A DNA stretch of 64,000 bases from Semisulcospira habei (Eukaryota; Mollusca; Gastropoda; Semisulcospiridae): positions 162,484,260 through 162,548,259 of the forward strand of contig BTPG01000003.1 of assembly GCA_036245525.1 (NCBI GenBank), given 5' to 3'. Both the position numbers and the translations under genes were made by a program. Below are positions 31,135 through 43,045 of the stretch, piece by piece. Below the pieces are notes generated by a model. The model was given only the letters and a program-made list of their open reading frames with translations, was not told the origin of the DNA and made no database searches. Every line of letters starts with the position of its first letter. Position 1 is the stretch's first letter.

Positions 31135-31348
31135 TTAACTCATTCACCCCGACGGCTGTATTTCCCAAATTTTGGAGGCGTCATCTAATGACTATGCACC
31201 AGTTGCAAGAGATGGATCGACCATGATAATTCAAGGGCAGCGCCAGATTAGCTTGGCGCCGACAGGCGCCAAGCTAATCTGGCGCTACCCTTGAATTATC
31301 ATGGTCGACCCATCTCCTAGTGTAGTGCGTCAGGGCTGAATGGGTTAA
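31135..31348. mobile_element. palindrome family B, full copy
   Basis: TTAACTCATTCACCCCGACG to GTCAGGGCTGAATGGGTTAA. The core arms carry the mirrored variant AGCGCCAGATT / AATCTGGCGCT, in place of the usual AGTGCCAGATT / AATCTGGCACT. Confidence 0.9.
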
Positions 31349-31470
31349 TTAAATGTAATGCCGTTCGTGTTATGGGTGTACGTTTCTGAAGCTCTCAGTT
31401 TCTCATAAATACAGCAGAACCTGTTTTCACAACCATTTTTTGGGTAGAAACAAACAAAAAAAATGTGCTC

Positions 31471-31579
31471 TCTCAAGAGAAGTCTTGAAGTGCAAAACAT
31501 GTCCCTTGTTTAGGTGAGAGGTCTTAATGACAGGTGATCTCTCATAATAAGAGTGCTCGCTCAAAACAGGTTCTGCTGA
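31471..31579. repeat. repeat family J, copy 2
   Basis: AGAAGTCTTGAAG, TTAATGACAGGTGATCTCTC and CAGGTTCTGCTG match 13590-13720; the left arm of the palindrome is lost. Confidence 0.6.
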
Positions 31580-31777
31580 ACTTTCCATCTGCAAGAGACA
31601 TTTTCCCCCTAAGGTTACAGGCCAGGGGCTCTTGCGATTCTCTGTCGCCCACTGACCGAGACAGGCTGCAGCTGTTCGTGAATTTATATTTTTTCTTCTT
31701 ATTGAAGGAAGGTGTGCGACTGCATGGCGTATTTCCTAGACGGAAGATAATTAAAGTTGCGACGAATTTCATTAAGT

Positions 31778-32000
31778 TTAACCCGCTCAATGCCAGCTGA
31801 CGCAGACTGTACGTGTTTCTGCAATCTTCGTTGATTCAAGACCAACAAAAACAACTAGCTGTCCTAGGAACATAGACTCAAAGTGGCCTCAGCAAGAGGT
31901 ACAGATCCTCATGAGCCCCCGCAACTGCGGGGGCTCATGAGGATCTAAACCTCTTGCAGTTTGGTGGTGTTCACATTTTCTCAGGCACTGAACGGGTTAA
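31778..32000. mobile_element. palindrome family A, full copy, reverse orientation
   Basis: TTAACCCGCTCAATGCCAGC at the left; AGAGGTACAGATCCTCATGA and TCATGAGGATCTAAACCTCT arms around GCCCCCGCAACTGCGGGGGC; ends CAGGCACTGAACGGGTTAA. 223 bp. The right TTAA is followed at once by CCTGGACTGTTGC, the start of the palindrome that seeds the next minisatellite. Confidence 0.9.
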
Positions 32001-32081
32001 CCTGGACTGTTGCTGACGACACCGCTCGGCGGGAAAAAAACGCGTAACCACGCGTCTTTTCCGCCGAACGGTATCGTCAGT
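31997..32081. repeat. palindrome arm seeding the 42-bp minisatellite
   Basis: TTAACCTGGACTGTTG, then GACGACACCGCTCGGCGGGA before the apex CGCGTAACCACGCG and TCTTTTCCGCCGAACGG after it. The right arm is the minisatellite unit, so the array grew from one arm. Confidence 0.7.
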
Positions 32082-33212
32082 ATCCGTCACTACGCGTCTT
32101 TTCCGCCGAACGGTATCGTCAGTATCCGTCACTACGCGTCTTTTCCGCCGAACGGTATCGTCAGTATCCGTCACTGCGCGTCTTTCCCGCCGAACGGTAT
32201 CGTCAGTATCCGTCACTACGCGTCTTTCCCGCCGAACGGTATCGTCAGTATCCGTCACTACGCGTCTTTTCCGCCGAACGGTATCGTCAGTATCCGTCAC
32301 TGCGCGTCTTTTCCGCCGAACGGTATCGTCAGTATCCGTCACTACGAGTCTTTCCCGCCGAACGGTATCGTCAGTATCCGTCACTGCGCGTCTTTCCCGC
32401 CGAACGGTATCGTCAGTATCCGTCACTACGCGTCTTTTCCGCCGAACGGTATCGTCAGTATCCGTCACTACGCGTCTTTTCCGCCGAACGGTATCGTCAG
32501 TATCCGTCACTGCGCGTCTTTCCCGCCGAACGGTATCGTCAGTATCCGTCACTACGCGTCTTTCCCGCCGAACGGTATCGTCAGTATCCGTCACTGCGCG
32601 TCTTTCCCGCCGAACGGTATCGTCAGTATCCGTCATTACGCGTCTTTCCCGCCGAACGGTATCGTCAGTATCCGTCACTACGCGTCTTTTCCGCCGAACG
32701 GTATCGTCAGTATCTGTCACCACGCGTCTTTCCCGTCACTACGCGTCTTTTCTGCCGAACGGTATCGTCAGTATCCGTCACTACGCGTCTTTCCCGCCGA
32801 ACGGTATCGTCAGTATCCGTCACTGCGCGTCTTTCCCGCCGAACGGTATCGTCAGTATCCGTCACTACGCGTCTTTTCCGCCGAACGGTATCGTCAGTAT
32901 CCGTCACTACGCGTCTTTTCCGCCGAACGGTATCGTCAGTATCCGTCACTGCGCGTCTTTCCCGCCGAACGGTAGCGTCAGTATCCGTCACTACGCGTCT
33001 TTCCCGCCGAACGGTATCGTCAGTATCCGTCACTGCGCGTCTTTCCCGCCGAACGGTATCGTCAGTATCCGTCACTACGCGTCTTTCCCGCCGAACGGTA
33101 TCGTCAGTATCCGTCACTACGCGTCTTTTCCGCCGAACGGTATCGTCAGTATCTGTCACCACGCGTCTTTCCCGTCACTACGCGTCTTTTCTGCCGAACG
33201 GTATCGTCGGTC
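32054..33212. repeat. 42-bp minisatellite, about 27 copies
   Basis: The unit contains CGCGTCTTTTCCGCCGAACG and GTATCGTCAGTATCCGTCAC. Two alternating variants (TTTTCC/TTTCCC and ACTACG/ACTGCG) occur. A 19-bp truncated unit with TATCTGTCACCACGCG appears twice, at 32711 and 33150, 439 bp apart, implying a higher-order duplication. Frames of 250-321 codons on both strands arise because 42 is a multiple of 3. Confidence 0.96.
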
Positions 33213-33300
33213 GAGAAAAAGTGATAGACACTACAATGCAGGAGCTCATTAGGATGTACGTCGCTTGCTGTCCCTATTCTATATCCGTGCTTCTTGTAGG
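33213..33300. repeat. palindrome family A, remnant
   Basis: GAGAAAAAGTGATAGACAC, AGCTCATTAGGATGTACGTC and GCTTGCTGTCCCTATTC recall the left end and right arm of family A. Confidence 0.55.
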
Positions 33301-33362
33301 AATGGAGTTCCTTTGGCACGTAATCGACAACGATTTCAAGAGCACGCTGTGGCCACTCGCAG

Positions 33363-33443
33363 TTAACTCATTCGAGACGTGCCTCATCCGGATACGCGGC
33401 TTTACGCCGCGTATCCGGATGCGGCACGTCTCGAACGAGTTAA
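33363..33443. mobile_element. palindrome family D, near perfect
   Basis: TTAACTCATTCGAGACGTGC to GCACGTCTCGAACGAGTTAA, apex CGCGGCTTTACGCCGCG. 81 bp, two arm mismatches. Confidence 0.93.
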
Positions 33444-33700
33444 GAGATTACTACATCAAGTACCATTGGATGTTTTACCGAATGCTATCACCATCCTACC
33501 ATGTAGTGCCTCTCGAAGGGGGCATTTAAAGTCCCTTTATTTCTTGTACAACACCTACATAGCTTGTTAGCATATATCAAAAACATTAAAATATACATCA
33601 AGGTAACTGGACAACTCTCTACTACTAGTAACGTGAATTCCTAGTGATTTGGAAACATCCCCTGATTGCTTGGAAACCAAGGATGAATTAGCATGGAAGT

Positions 33701-33918
33701 TTAACCTTTCACTGCCGAAAAGATGCGGCCACCACCCAACTGCAAGAGGCAAAGAAACTCATGAGCCCCTGCAGACGCGAGTGCTCATGAGATACTTTGC
33801 CTCTTGCTGACCCTATTCATATCTGTGTTCATTGGATTGATTCGATTATTTTGTGTTGAATTTGCCCTGCTTTTAAAGACACAATTTTGCGTCCATTGGC
33901 AGTGAAACGCTGGGCTAA
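33701..33918. mobile_element. palindrome family A, full copy
   Basis: TTAACCTTTCACTGCCGAAA to CATTGGCAGTGAAACGC. Arms AGAGGCAAAGAAACTCATGA and TCATGAGATACTTTGCCTCT match each other rather than the consensus AGACATAGATCC. Confidence 0.85.
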
Positions 33919-33967
33919 CAGGGGCTGGCACCGTTCCCCGAAAAAAGAAGGCGCCACAAAATGAAAG

Positions 33968-34172
33968 TTAACCCCTTAACTGCCGAGAACACTGAACAGC
34001 ACCCAACCGTTAGAAATATAGATCCTCATGAGCCCCCGCAGTTGCTCCGCGGATCTACACCTCTTGCTGACACCACTTTGCATCCATGTTCCTGTGACAG
34101 TTCGGGATCTTTCACGTTAAAATTACAGTGATTCCAGACACAAACTGCGTCCACTGGCAGTAAAGGGGTTAA
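33968..34172. mobile_element. palindrome family A with apex deletion
   Basis: TTAACCCCTTAACTGCCGAG to CACTGGCAGTAAAGGGGTTA. GATCCTCATGAGCCCCCGCA is intact on the left; the right GC arm is reduced to GTTGCTCCGCGGATCTACAC. Confidence 0.87.
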
Positions 34173-34184
34173 ATCACGACAGAA

Positions 34185-34277
34185 CCCAGTGCGCAGAAGG
34201 TCTTCGCGCCGACTTTGGCTGCTGTGCGCGGGCCAACTGCGGCAAACGTCGGCCCGAGAGGCCACTGCCCACTGGGA
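34185..34277. repeat. palindrome family F, diverged
   Basis: CCCAGTGCGCAGAAGGTCTT, GCTGTGCGCGGGCCAACTGC and ACGTCGGCCCGAGAGGCC; the outer end CCCACTGGGA is symmetric. Confidence 0.75.
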
Positions 34278-34654
34278 CAACCCTGTCCATGTAACATGGA
34301 AACGATCGCAATCCTGATGAATCGCCACTCCAAATATATGCCGTCTCCATCAAACCATTCAAACGAGATCGCCCGCAAACACGCTTGAAAGATTAGTTCA
34401 ATCACTTAATGAGCCATGGACAACTCTCCTGCAATACCTGAAAAATTGCCCTGCAAATACGGAATAGCGATAAATCAACAGGGAAATGTAAACAATTGCC
34501 ATCGCAACCAGGAAACGCGTGTCATCTCAAATCATCTTCGGCGTTGGAAAAATCATACTCACGGACACAAACAACGACTTAGAATACGAATATGAAGTAA
34601 AATGCACGACCTTTTAACTTGACATTCAACCGACCATTAACAACAAACTCTCTC
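34278..34654. other. no gene seen
   Basis: No credible frame or shared repeat. Confidence 0.45.
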
Positions 34655-34704
34655 GCTCCCTCTCTCTCTCTCTCCCCCCGCCCCCCCCCCCCCCACCCCC
34701 TCCC
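34655..34704. repeat. (CT)n/poly-C tract
   Basis: CT units grading into a C run. Confidence 0.9.
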
Positions 34705-35330
<626 letters not shown>

Positions 35331-35599
35331 GTCTGCCATGTGAAGACGACAGTAAGTCCATTTTTGTGAAGAGTGAGATTTTCATTTCAATACAATGTAA
35401 ATCGTGCTTTTCACACAAACAGGACTTCCCGTCTTTAGCCTCCACAGAGCAGCACTATCCTCGATTATCAAACTTATACAATCAAGAGTCAGCAAGTCTG
35501 TACCCGTTACTTTAAAAACACAATGTTTTCAGCTAAGGAGACACCGACTTCTTGTAGTCTCAACTGAGGGAAAAAAACTGCAATCCTTTTCCTTAATCC

Positions 35600-35777
35600 T
35601 TAAACCCTTCACTGCCAGTGGACGCAGATTATGTTTCTGAAATCTTTCTGAATTCAAAGCCATTTAAAGTCCCTTTAAAGCCCCAGGCGTCCAAGGAACA
35701 CGGATCCAAAGTGGTGTCAGCAAGAGGCATAGATCCTCATGAGCCCCTGCACTTTTACCCGGCAGTGAAGGGGTTAA
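35600..35777. mobile_element. palindrome family A, reverse orientation, apex-side deletion
   Basis: TTAAACCCTTCACTGCCAGT to GGCAGTGAAGGGGTTAA. Left arm complete to GATCCTCATGAGCCCCTGCA; the whole opposite arm is deleted. Confidence 0.87.
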
Positions 35778-35916
35778 TTCTATGGAATTTAAATCATTCA
35801 GTCCTGAGAGTGTATGTCTGTTAATCAGCAGACATAACCAGAGCATCCCTAAGGTGCCTGCATAGGTACGGTGTTAATGCATACATCATTATCAATGACT
35901 CATCCGGATTTGTTTC

Positions 35917-35960
35917 ATCAGCAACGGCTGAGGTTTATGTGAATCTATGTCTCTTGCTTA
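35917..35960. repeat. palindrome family A, fragment
   Basis: GAGGTTTATGTGAATCTATG then TCTCTTGCTTACC. Confidence 0.5.
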
Positions 35961-36478
35961 CCAACAGCCAGCTCCAACTCGTCTACAAACTGAGAGTGTT
36001 ATTCTGGGATTAAGTGGACGACTGGCTGGAAAGATTTGAAAGATGTCTGTCCGACCTCATTCACTTTCTGAGGACTCAGAATACAGATAATCCAACTTAT
36101 GTTTCCACTTTCGTCAACATGTCGTGGCATATCGTTCCATCTGAGAAATCTGTGATCTAGTTTTTTTCTCTCTCTTTTCTCGGTCGGGAGGGGGGAGGGG
36201 GGAGGGTGGCGCTGGGGTAAGCCGGGGAAGGGCTTTTTTTACGGTGGAAAAATACGCAATAACTTTTTTTAACAAGAGTGGCAAAGCCATCAAAGCTCAC
36301 CTGCACCCCCGCCCCCCCCCCCCCTTCCCCCAACACACACACACAATACAAGATCATGTCCCAGACTGCTTATGTGGATTTTAAAGTTTCAAAGTATCTG
36401 TCACAGATCTTCACAACATGACAAATCTTGACAACATGACCGTAATAACATACAACATGACAGAAGAAGTGAAAAGTT
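35961..36478. other. no gene seen; G- and C-rich tracts
   Basis: GGGAGGGGGGAGGGGGGAGG at about 36187 and a C run near 36310 are the only notable features. Confidence 0.5.
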
Positions 36479-37315
36479 GTCTGACCTGTGAGAGAGGTCA
36501 CTCAGACTGTTATGTTTAGAAAGGTCTCACTACAAACTATCCTTCTGCACCAGCAAAATTTAAGCATTTTTCACAAATCTGTCAACCCGCCATGATCCTT
36601 GACCTCTGCGATGAGTTGACTAAATTAGTATACATAGGAAGGTCTTATCATCAGCTACATTTATTCCAAATTGAATTTCTAAGTTTGAATAAATGTTGAT
36701 AATACATACAATTCTATCAAAAATTGGCATTTTACACACATTTGCCGATCTCTTGTGACCCTTGACCTTTCTGAGGGGTCATCCAAATTAGTATGCATAG
36801 ATAGATGCATCAGGTATCTCTGTACCAGTCTGGGTTTGAAGTTGTGAATAGTATTTTAGAAAAGAAACATCTTTTGTCCAAATATGTCTATTTTGGACCT
36901 ATTTCCTGATCTTTTGTGACCCTTGACCTTTCCGAATGGTCAACCAAATTAATATGCATAGAAAGGTCTTAGCATCAGGTATCTTTGTAATAAGTTTGGG
37001 TTTGAAATTGTGAATAGTATTTGAGAAAAAAATAAATTTTGTCAAAATATTGCTATTTGTTACCTATTTTCTGATCGCCTGTAACCTTGACCTTTATGAG
37101 AGGTCACTCAAATTGGTATGTTTAGAAAGGTCGTGCCACAAAGTATCCTTGGGCCAAGTTTGAAGACTGTGCTTTGAATAGTCTCTGAGAAAATGCCAAC
37201 GTTAAAGTTTACCACGGACGACGGCGGATGGACGACGGCGGACGGACGACGGACGGACAACCACTGGCCCATAACATAGATTCACTTTTGCTTCGCCATC
37301 CAAAAACCTAGTTAA
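36479..37315. repeat. diverged repeat, period about 163 bp, with GGACGGAC tail
   Basis: CCTTGACCT-type segments begin near 36591, 36754, 36915 and 37080, each followed by GGTCA, AAATTAGTATGCATAG and GAAAGGTC-like stretches; an earlier, shorter unit begins near 36479. The last unit ends in ACGACGGACGGACAACCAC and ATAACATAGATTCACTTTTG. Unit divergence is high. Class unknown. Confidence 0.7.
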
Positions 37316-38033
37316 AAGCTTACTCCATGAAGCATCGCAGGTTGCTTTGGCTCAGATTTACGGTCGAGGGCCCGTTTTCTGCACCCGCTAACTTTCAGAT
37401 GAGATTAAAGTACTTTGGACTTGTCGAAGTTTAAAAGTAATGACGGCTTCTCTCGGACGAAATGTGGAAGTTTTGCAGAGATTTTTTTCTTGGCCCAAGA
37501 ACTTTTATTAATTGATGAACTGTACTTTCTTTTGCGTTTTCGGCGCCGCGTGCGACCTCTGATTTTGTGACACGGTTATCGGTAAGCTGATTTATCGGTC
37601 AACAGCAACGAAAATTTTGTAGCTACCGAATTGCTTTTGATTGTGACACTTAAAACGCGTGATACGATCGATTTTTCTGACCGGATGCGTTCGTCGCTCG
37701 ATGCTGCAACAATACACCAGCGATACGAAAGAATCGTTGGTCTATATTCACAATAACGATTGACTCCCCAAAAATTATTAATTTCTACCTGAAGCGGGCT
37801 AGTTAGCTATCAGAATGTTTAAAGCAAAATAAATAAATAAAATTATAAAAAATTAAATCTTCGCCATTTCGAGGACAAAAAGCGATGCCGCGTGCCTTCT
37901 GTTGCAAACAGAATGTTATGCGCTCTTTTTTTAAGCGGAGGAATTCGGAACTAGGCGACTTACTCTCACATTTTTACACTCGCGGGCTATTCATTCTCGC
38001 CAACGTTGTGTACCAAAGCAGCCGCGCAGTAAA

Positions 38034-38061
38034 ATGTCTGCACAAGAAGGAGAAAATTCAG
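38034..38061 (+). CDS. possible first coding exon with splice donor
   Basis: ATG at 38034 gives MSAQEGENS, and the frame is cut by G|GTACGTTT, a good splice donor, at 38062. Upstream (37440-37860) is comparatively repeat-free with CpG-containing stretches, as at some promoters. Only ten codons support this and no matching downstream exon was found, so it may be chance. Confidence 0.2.
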
Positions 38062-38216
38062 GTACGTTTTTGTTGTAAATCGTCTTGTATGAGTTATTTA
38101 CTGAAAAAACAACAACTTTCTTTCGCTGTTTTGTTGAGGGAACTACTTAAGTTTCTTCATTCAATATCAACATAAAACAGGTTTTTTATCGAGGCACCCG
38201 AAATGTCTTTGTTGTG

Positions 38217-38795
38217 AAGATTATGTACACAATACACTTAAGAATAATTTTAATCTCCTCGATCATTAAGCGTTAAAATGAAAGCAATTGATATTGTACA
38301 CAAAATAGTTGAATTTCGTCAAGCACCAACTGCACCCCTGCTGATTTTGGTTTCAACCGAGGTCGTATGTAACATCACAACATTCAATCTTCCCATCCTT
38401 AAAGCATTTTCATCATTTGGTTGAAATTTGCCCCAGATTATCACGGATGTGGTCATATCACATTTCTAGGATTTCAGAATCCAAATAACATAATACCTGA
38501 CAGACAAAGATTATGTACACAATACACTTAAGAATAATTTTAATCTCCTCGATCATTAAGCGTTAAAATGAAAGCAATTGATATTGTACACAAAATAGTT
38601 GAATTTCGTCAAGCACCAACTGCACCCCTGCTGATTTTGGTTTCAACCGAGGTCGTATGTAACATCACAACATTCAATCTTCCCATCCTTAAAGCATTTT
38701 CATCATTTGGTTGAAATTTGCCCCAGATTATCATGGATGTGGTCATATCACATTTCTAGGATTTCAGAATCCAAATAACATAATACCTGACAGAC
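38217..38795. repeat. 290-bp tandem duplication
   Basis: From AGATTATGTACACAATACAC to CATAATACCTGACAGAC, present twice at 38217 and 38507. The two units differ by eye at one base (ATCACGG vs ATCATGG). Confidence 0.95.
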
Positions 38796-39128
38796 CATAG
38801 GTCGTTTTGCGGCATTTTGCAAAAAAAAAAAAAAATTAACTGAGAGATGTGCATAACTTTACTACAAGTCTGGCATTGCATTCAGTGTCGTAGTTTTATG
38901 TACACATCATCATGATATGAAAATTTTTGTTGTGGAAAAGATGACATAATGTTTTTACAGTGCTGCATTAGTTATCACGAGTTTCACACAAGGTCATACA
39001 TACTGATGTAGTTCGTGGCTTAAAAAAACAACAACTTTCTTTAACCGTGGAAAACTTTTTCTTTTTTTTAAGTTGTTGTGAAATTATGTACTCAACCAGT
39101 TGTCCACCCTTTTCCCGCATACTCCCCC
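38796..39128. other. no gene seen
   Basis: AT-rich with an A run at 38820; no motif. Confidence 0.45.
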
Positions 39129-39132
39129 CCCC

Positions 39133-39189
39133 CCTCTCTCTCTCTCTCTCTCTTACTCACTCACTCACTCACTCACTCACTCACTCACA

Positions 39190-39248
<59 letters not shown>
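39133..39248. repeat. (CT)n-(ACTC)n-(AC)n compound microsatellite
   Basis: Three simple repeats in series: CT, CACT and CA. Confidence 0.97.
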
Positions 39249-39252
<4 letters not shown>

Positions 39253-39776
39253 AAATCAATAACAGAGGTGCATTAATACAGAGTAGCAGTTGTGCTGGTA
39301 TGATTTCGTTTTGTTTTTCTTTAATTTGAAAACCATTTAAGTGTGTTCCTTGCAATGTCACAGAGTGAAGTTATGTACTTCAGGACCTCATTCAGCATTT
39401 CTGACCAGTGTATTAGGATATATGCCTGTTTTGTGGTAGTTCTCCAGTCTCCCTGCACCACAAGAATGTCTTTCTTGGGGGTCTGGTCCAGGACTTCTTG
39501 CAGTTGGTCATAGAAGTCTTCTATTTCCTCATCATCATAGTTTGTTGTTGGAGGGTAAACTTGTACAATGGATGATATTAAATGGGGTTGCCCTCAAGTG
39601 TATGGTGATAAGCCTGCTGGAGACTGGCCGACAACTCATGACAGTGTTCACGATGTCTTTGTGGACAATAAATCCGGCACCCTGGTCGGGTTTGTCATCT
39701 CTGTCACTGTAGTACAGTTTGTGGTTTTCCAGGGTTGATGTTTCCCCAAGGTTCTTCCATCGTACTTAGTACTGAT

Positions 39777-40100
<324 letters not shown>

Positions 40101-40910
40101 CTATCTTAAGCAAGTCCTAGGATGGTCCAATGGTATCTGTTCATTTCGTGTGTCAGTTCCTCTACCTTTCCAGGCGTTCTTAATGTTCTGACGTTCCAAG
40201 TGCCAATGCTGATGCTGTTTCTGGCACGGAGTTTTGATGGTGCACCAGTAACACACTTAACACCTCTGTCCTGGCGCAAGACAGAAGGCGCGGTCATTGT
40301 TCCTGGCGACGACCGATCCGGTTTGGATTGAGGTAAGGTTGTCATTACATGTGGTGTGTCTTGGGCAAATGAACCTGGCGGAGCCCATCACTCTCCAGGT
40401 TGTTGACCACAACCGAAACTCCACATAACTAGTGGCTCCCCTTGGTCCTGGACACGTGGCCGATGAGACCCTAATGGGACTCCTTCGCCCTGAGTGGTGA
40501 CTTCATTAAGGAAGTTCATACGCCCAATCAGGTACCGTGTCAGCACCCTAGCCTTTGCTTATCCAAAACCTAACCTGCAAGGCAGCAGGGGACTCGTGGA
40601 GGGCGGGGTCGTCTATGTCCCGTGCAGATGTAAACATCTGCCCACTGCCCTCAAAATAGGAGAGGATGCTGTTAAGAACTGGAAAGGCACATGTGGACGC
40701 TACTGCAATGCAGAGACCAACGACAGAGGCTTAAGGATCCTGGAATTTGCCAGCGTAAATGATCTGAAGCCGATGAACACGTTTGACCCACACAAAGCAT
40801 CCAGAAGGAGAGCACCATAACCAAATTGACTACATCATGGTGAAGAGACGCTTCCAAACCAGTGTGAACATTGCCAAGACAAGAAGTTTCCAGGAGCAGA
40901 CATTCGAAGC

Positions 40911-41271
40911 TGGTTGGTTGGTTTACATTGCTTAACGTCCCGACAGCAACAAGACTTTCCCAGGACGTGCCTGCACTGCTTGTGAAAAAAAACTAAACAG
41001 AACATTGAATGTATGTCGCCAGCCGGTCTAATACGCTAAAGAAACCTACGACCATTTAGCAACACACATCCAATATCAAGAGCTACAAGCAGAGCAGACA
41101 GTAGGGAGAGTTAAAAAAAAAAAAAAGAGGAAAAGGCAGGTGAATGGTAGACAGAAACACATGCCCCAGAATAGAGGGGAAAGCCCACCCTGTGGGGCTG
41201 ACCATGGTGACCCTGGGAACTAAAAAGTAGTTAACCCCACCCAAGTCCCCCAGGGCAGACCCGGGTGGGGT
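40911..41271 (-). mobile_element. SINE-like element S, copy 4
   Basis: From TGGTTGGTTGGTTTACATTG to CCCGGGTGGGGT, flanked by GACATTCGAAGC (40899-40910) and GACTTTGGAAGC (41272-41283), an imperfect duplication (10 of 12). Removing it restores the LINE reading ADIRSDHDLV. Confidence 0.85.
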
Positions 41272-42262
41272 GACTTTGGAAGCGACCATGACTTAGTAAT
41301 GATGACCTGCCGACTCCGCCTGAAGAAAGCCAACAAGCATGGCCCCACCAGAATCAAGTTCGACCTCGAGAAGCTAAAAGACCCAGAAGTAGCGGAAGCC
41401 TTCCAGGCAAAGATAGGAGGAACATTCGCACCACTGTTACTTCTAGGTGCAGAAGACAAGGATGTGGACACACTGATCAACACATTTTAACACTGCTGTA
41501 ACACAAACAGCTAGTGAGATCCTTGGCAAACACCGACAAGCAAAGAAACCTTGAGTTAAAGCTGACATCCTTGATCTGTGTGACAAGCGTCGAGAATTAA
41601 AGAAAAAGAAGTCAGAGGTAGAAGGAGCTAAACAGTACAGGGAAATTAACCAGGATATTAGAAGAAAAGAAACATGAAAAGGACAAAGGAGAGGTGTATT
41701 GAAGACCAGTGTAAACACGTAGAACAAAATCTGAACAAAAATAATAGCAAAAAAGCATACCATCCGGTGAAAGACCTGACCAGTGCAAAAAAGGACGCTT
41801 CTCTATCATTCAAGATAGCGAAGAGAACTGTCTTACGGAAGACCAAGACATTCTGAATAGATGGACAGAGTACTGCTCAGATTTGTACAACCACCGAGTT
41901 ACAAGGGACCCAGGCATACTTGTCACCCCACCAGTGACCAACATCCTCCGACAAGAAGCAGAGGCTGCCGTGAAGTCGCTGAAAAAAGGGAAAGCAGCAG
42001 GAGCAGACAACATCCCTGCAGAACTAGTCCAAGAAAGGGGAGAAGACATGATAAGCGCCTTGCTAACTATCTGCAATAAGATCTGGCAGTCAGGGGAATG
42101 GCCCACACCATAGACCCAATCACTTATAACTCTCCCGAAAAAAGGCATATACAACAATGCAAAATTATCACACGATCAGTCTTATATGCTACCAAAGCAA
42201 AGTCATGTTAAATATCCTACTTAACAAGCTGAAGCCACAGGCAGAGGAAATCATAGCTGAGG

Positions 42263-42568
42263 AACAGGCAGGCGTCAGACCTGGGCGCAGCACAACAGAG
42301 CAGATCTTCAACCTGAGAGTTCTATGTGAGAGGTACCTCCAGCACCAGCAAGACCTCTATCATGTCTTTGTGGGTTTTAAGAAGGCGTTTGACAGGGTGT
42401 GGCATGCAGAGAAACAGGCAGGCTTCAGACCAGGGCGCAGCACAACTGAGCAGATCTTCAACCTGAGAGTTCTATGTGAGAGGTACCTCCAGCACCAGCA
42501 AGACCTCTCAGCCTCTATCATGTCTTTGTGGATTTTAAGAAGGCGTTTGACAGGGTGTGGCATGCAGC
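42263..42568. repeat. 150-bp tandem duplication inside the LINE 2 RT
   Basis: AACAGGCAGG...GGGCGCAGCACAACTGAGCA through GACAGGGTGTGGCATGCAG occurs twice with period 150. The second unit carries a small CAGCCT insertion. It repeats the RT segment GRSTTEQIFNLRVLC to FDRVWHA, so it arose after or during insertion. Confidence 0.92.
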
Positions 42569-42675
42569 CCTTTGGTCCACCTTGAAGATGTACAACATCA
42601 ATGCCAACCTGATCAAAGTAATAGAAAACCTTTACAACAAGGCCACTAGCGCAGTCTGCTTCAACGGCAAAATAG

Positions 42676-43033
42676 TTGATTGTACATTGCTTAACGTCCC
42701 GACAGCAACAAGGCTTTCTCAGGACGTGCCTGCACTGCTTGTGAAAAAAAACTAACAGAAATTGAATGTATGTCGCCAGCCGTCAATACATAAATAACCT
42801 ACAACATGGGCATAAATAAAGCTAAGACCTTTAGCAACACACATCCAATATCAAGAGCTACAGCAGTGCAGACAGTAGAGGGTTTTAAAAAGGCAATACA
42901 GGTGATGGACAAAGGTAGACAGAAACACATGCCCCAGAATAGAGAGAAAACCCACCCTGTGGGCTGACCAGGTGACCCTTGGACTAAAAAATACCTAACC
43001 CACCAAGTCCCCAGGGCAGACCCGGGTGGGGGA
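42676..43033 (-). mobile_element. SINE-like element S, copy 5
   Basis: Flanked by AACGGCAAAATAG (42663-42675) and AACGGCAAATAG (43034-43045). It carries many single-base deletions relative to other copies. It interrupts the RT between NGKI and the GVRQGC motif. Confidence 0.87.
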
Positions 43034-43045
43034 AACGGCAAATAG

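Larger units (their letters stand above)
40653..42675 (+). pseudogene. LINE 2 endonuclease end, linker and RT start
   Basis: KIGEDAVKNWKGTCGRYC, LRILEFASVNDLKPMNTFD and QIDYIMVKRRFQTSVNIAK, interrupted by S copy 4; then SDHDLVMMTCRLRLKKANK. The linker and RT follow: KKGKAAGADNIPAELVQERG (41975), AEEIIAEEQAG (42240), GRSTTEQIFNLRVLCERYLQ and FKKAFDRVWHA (motif A). Frame changes and stops occur throughout. Confidence 0.85.

Noticed and set aside
31971..33162. Long open frames on both strands (up to 321 codons)
   Set aside because: Products of the 42-bp minisatellite with a perfectly periodic peptide and no other support.
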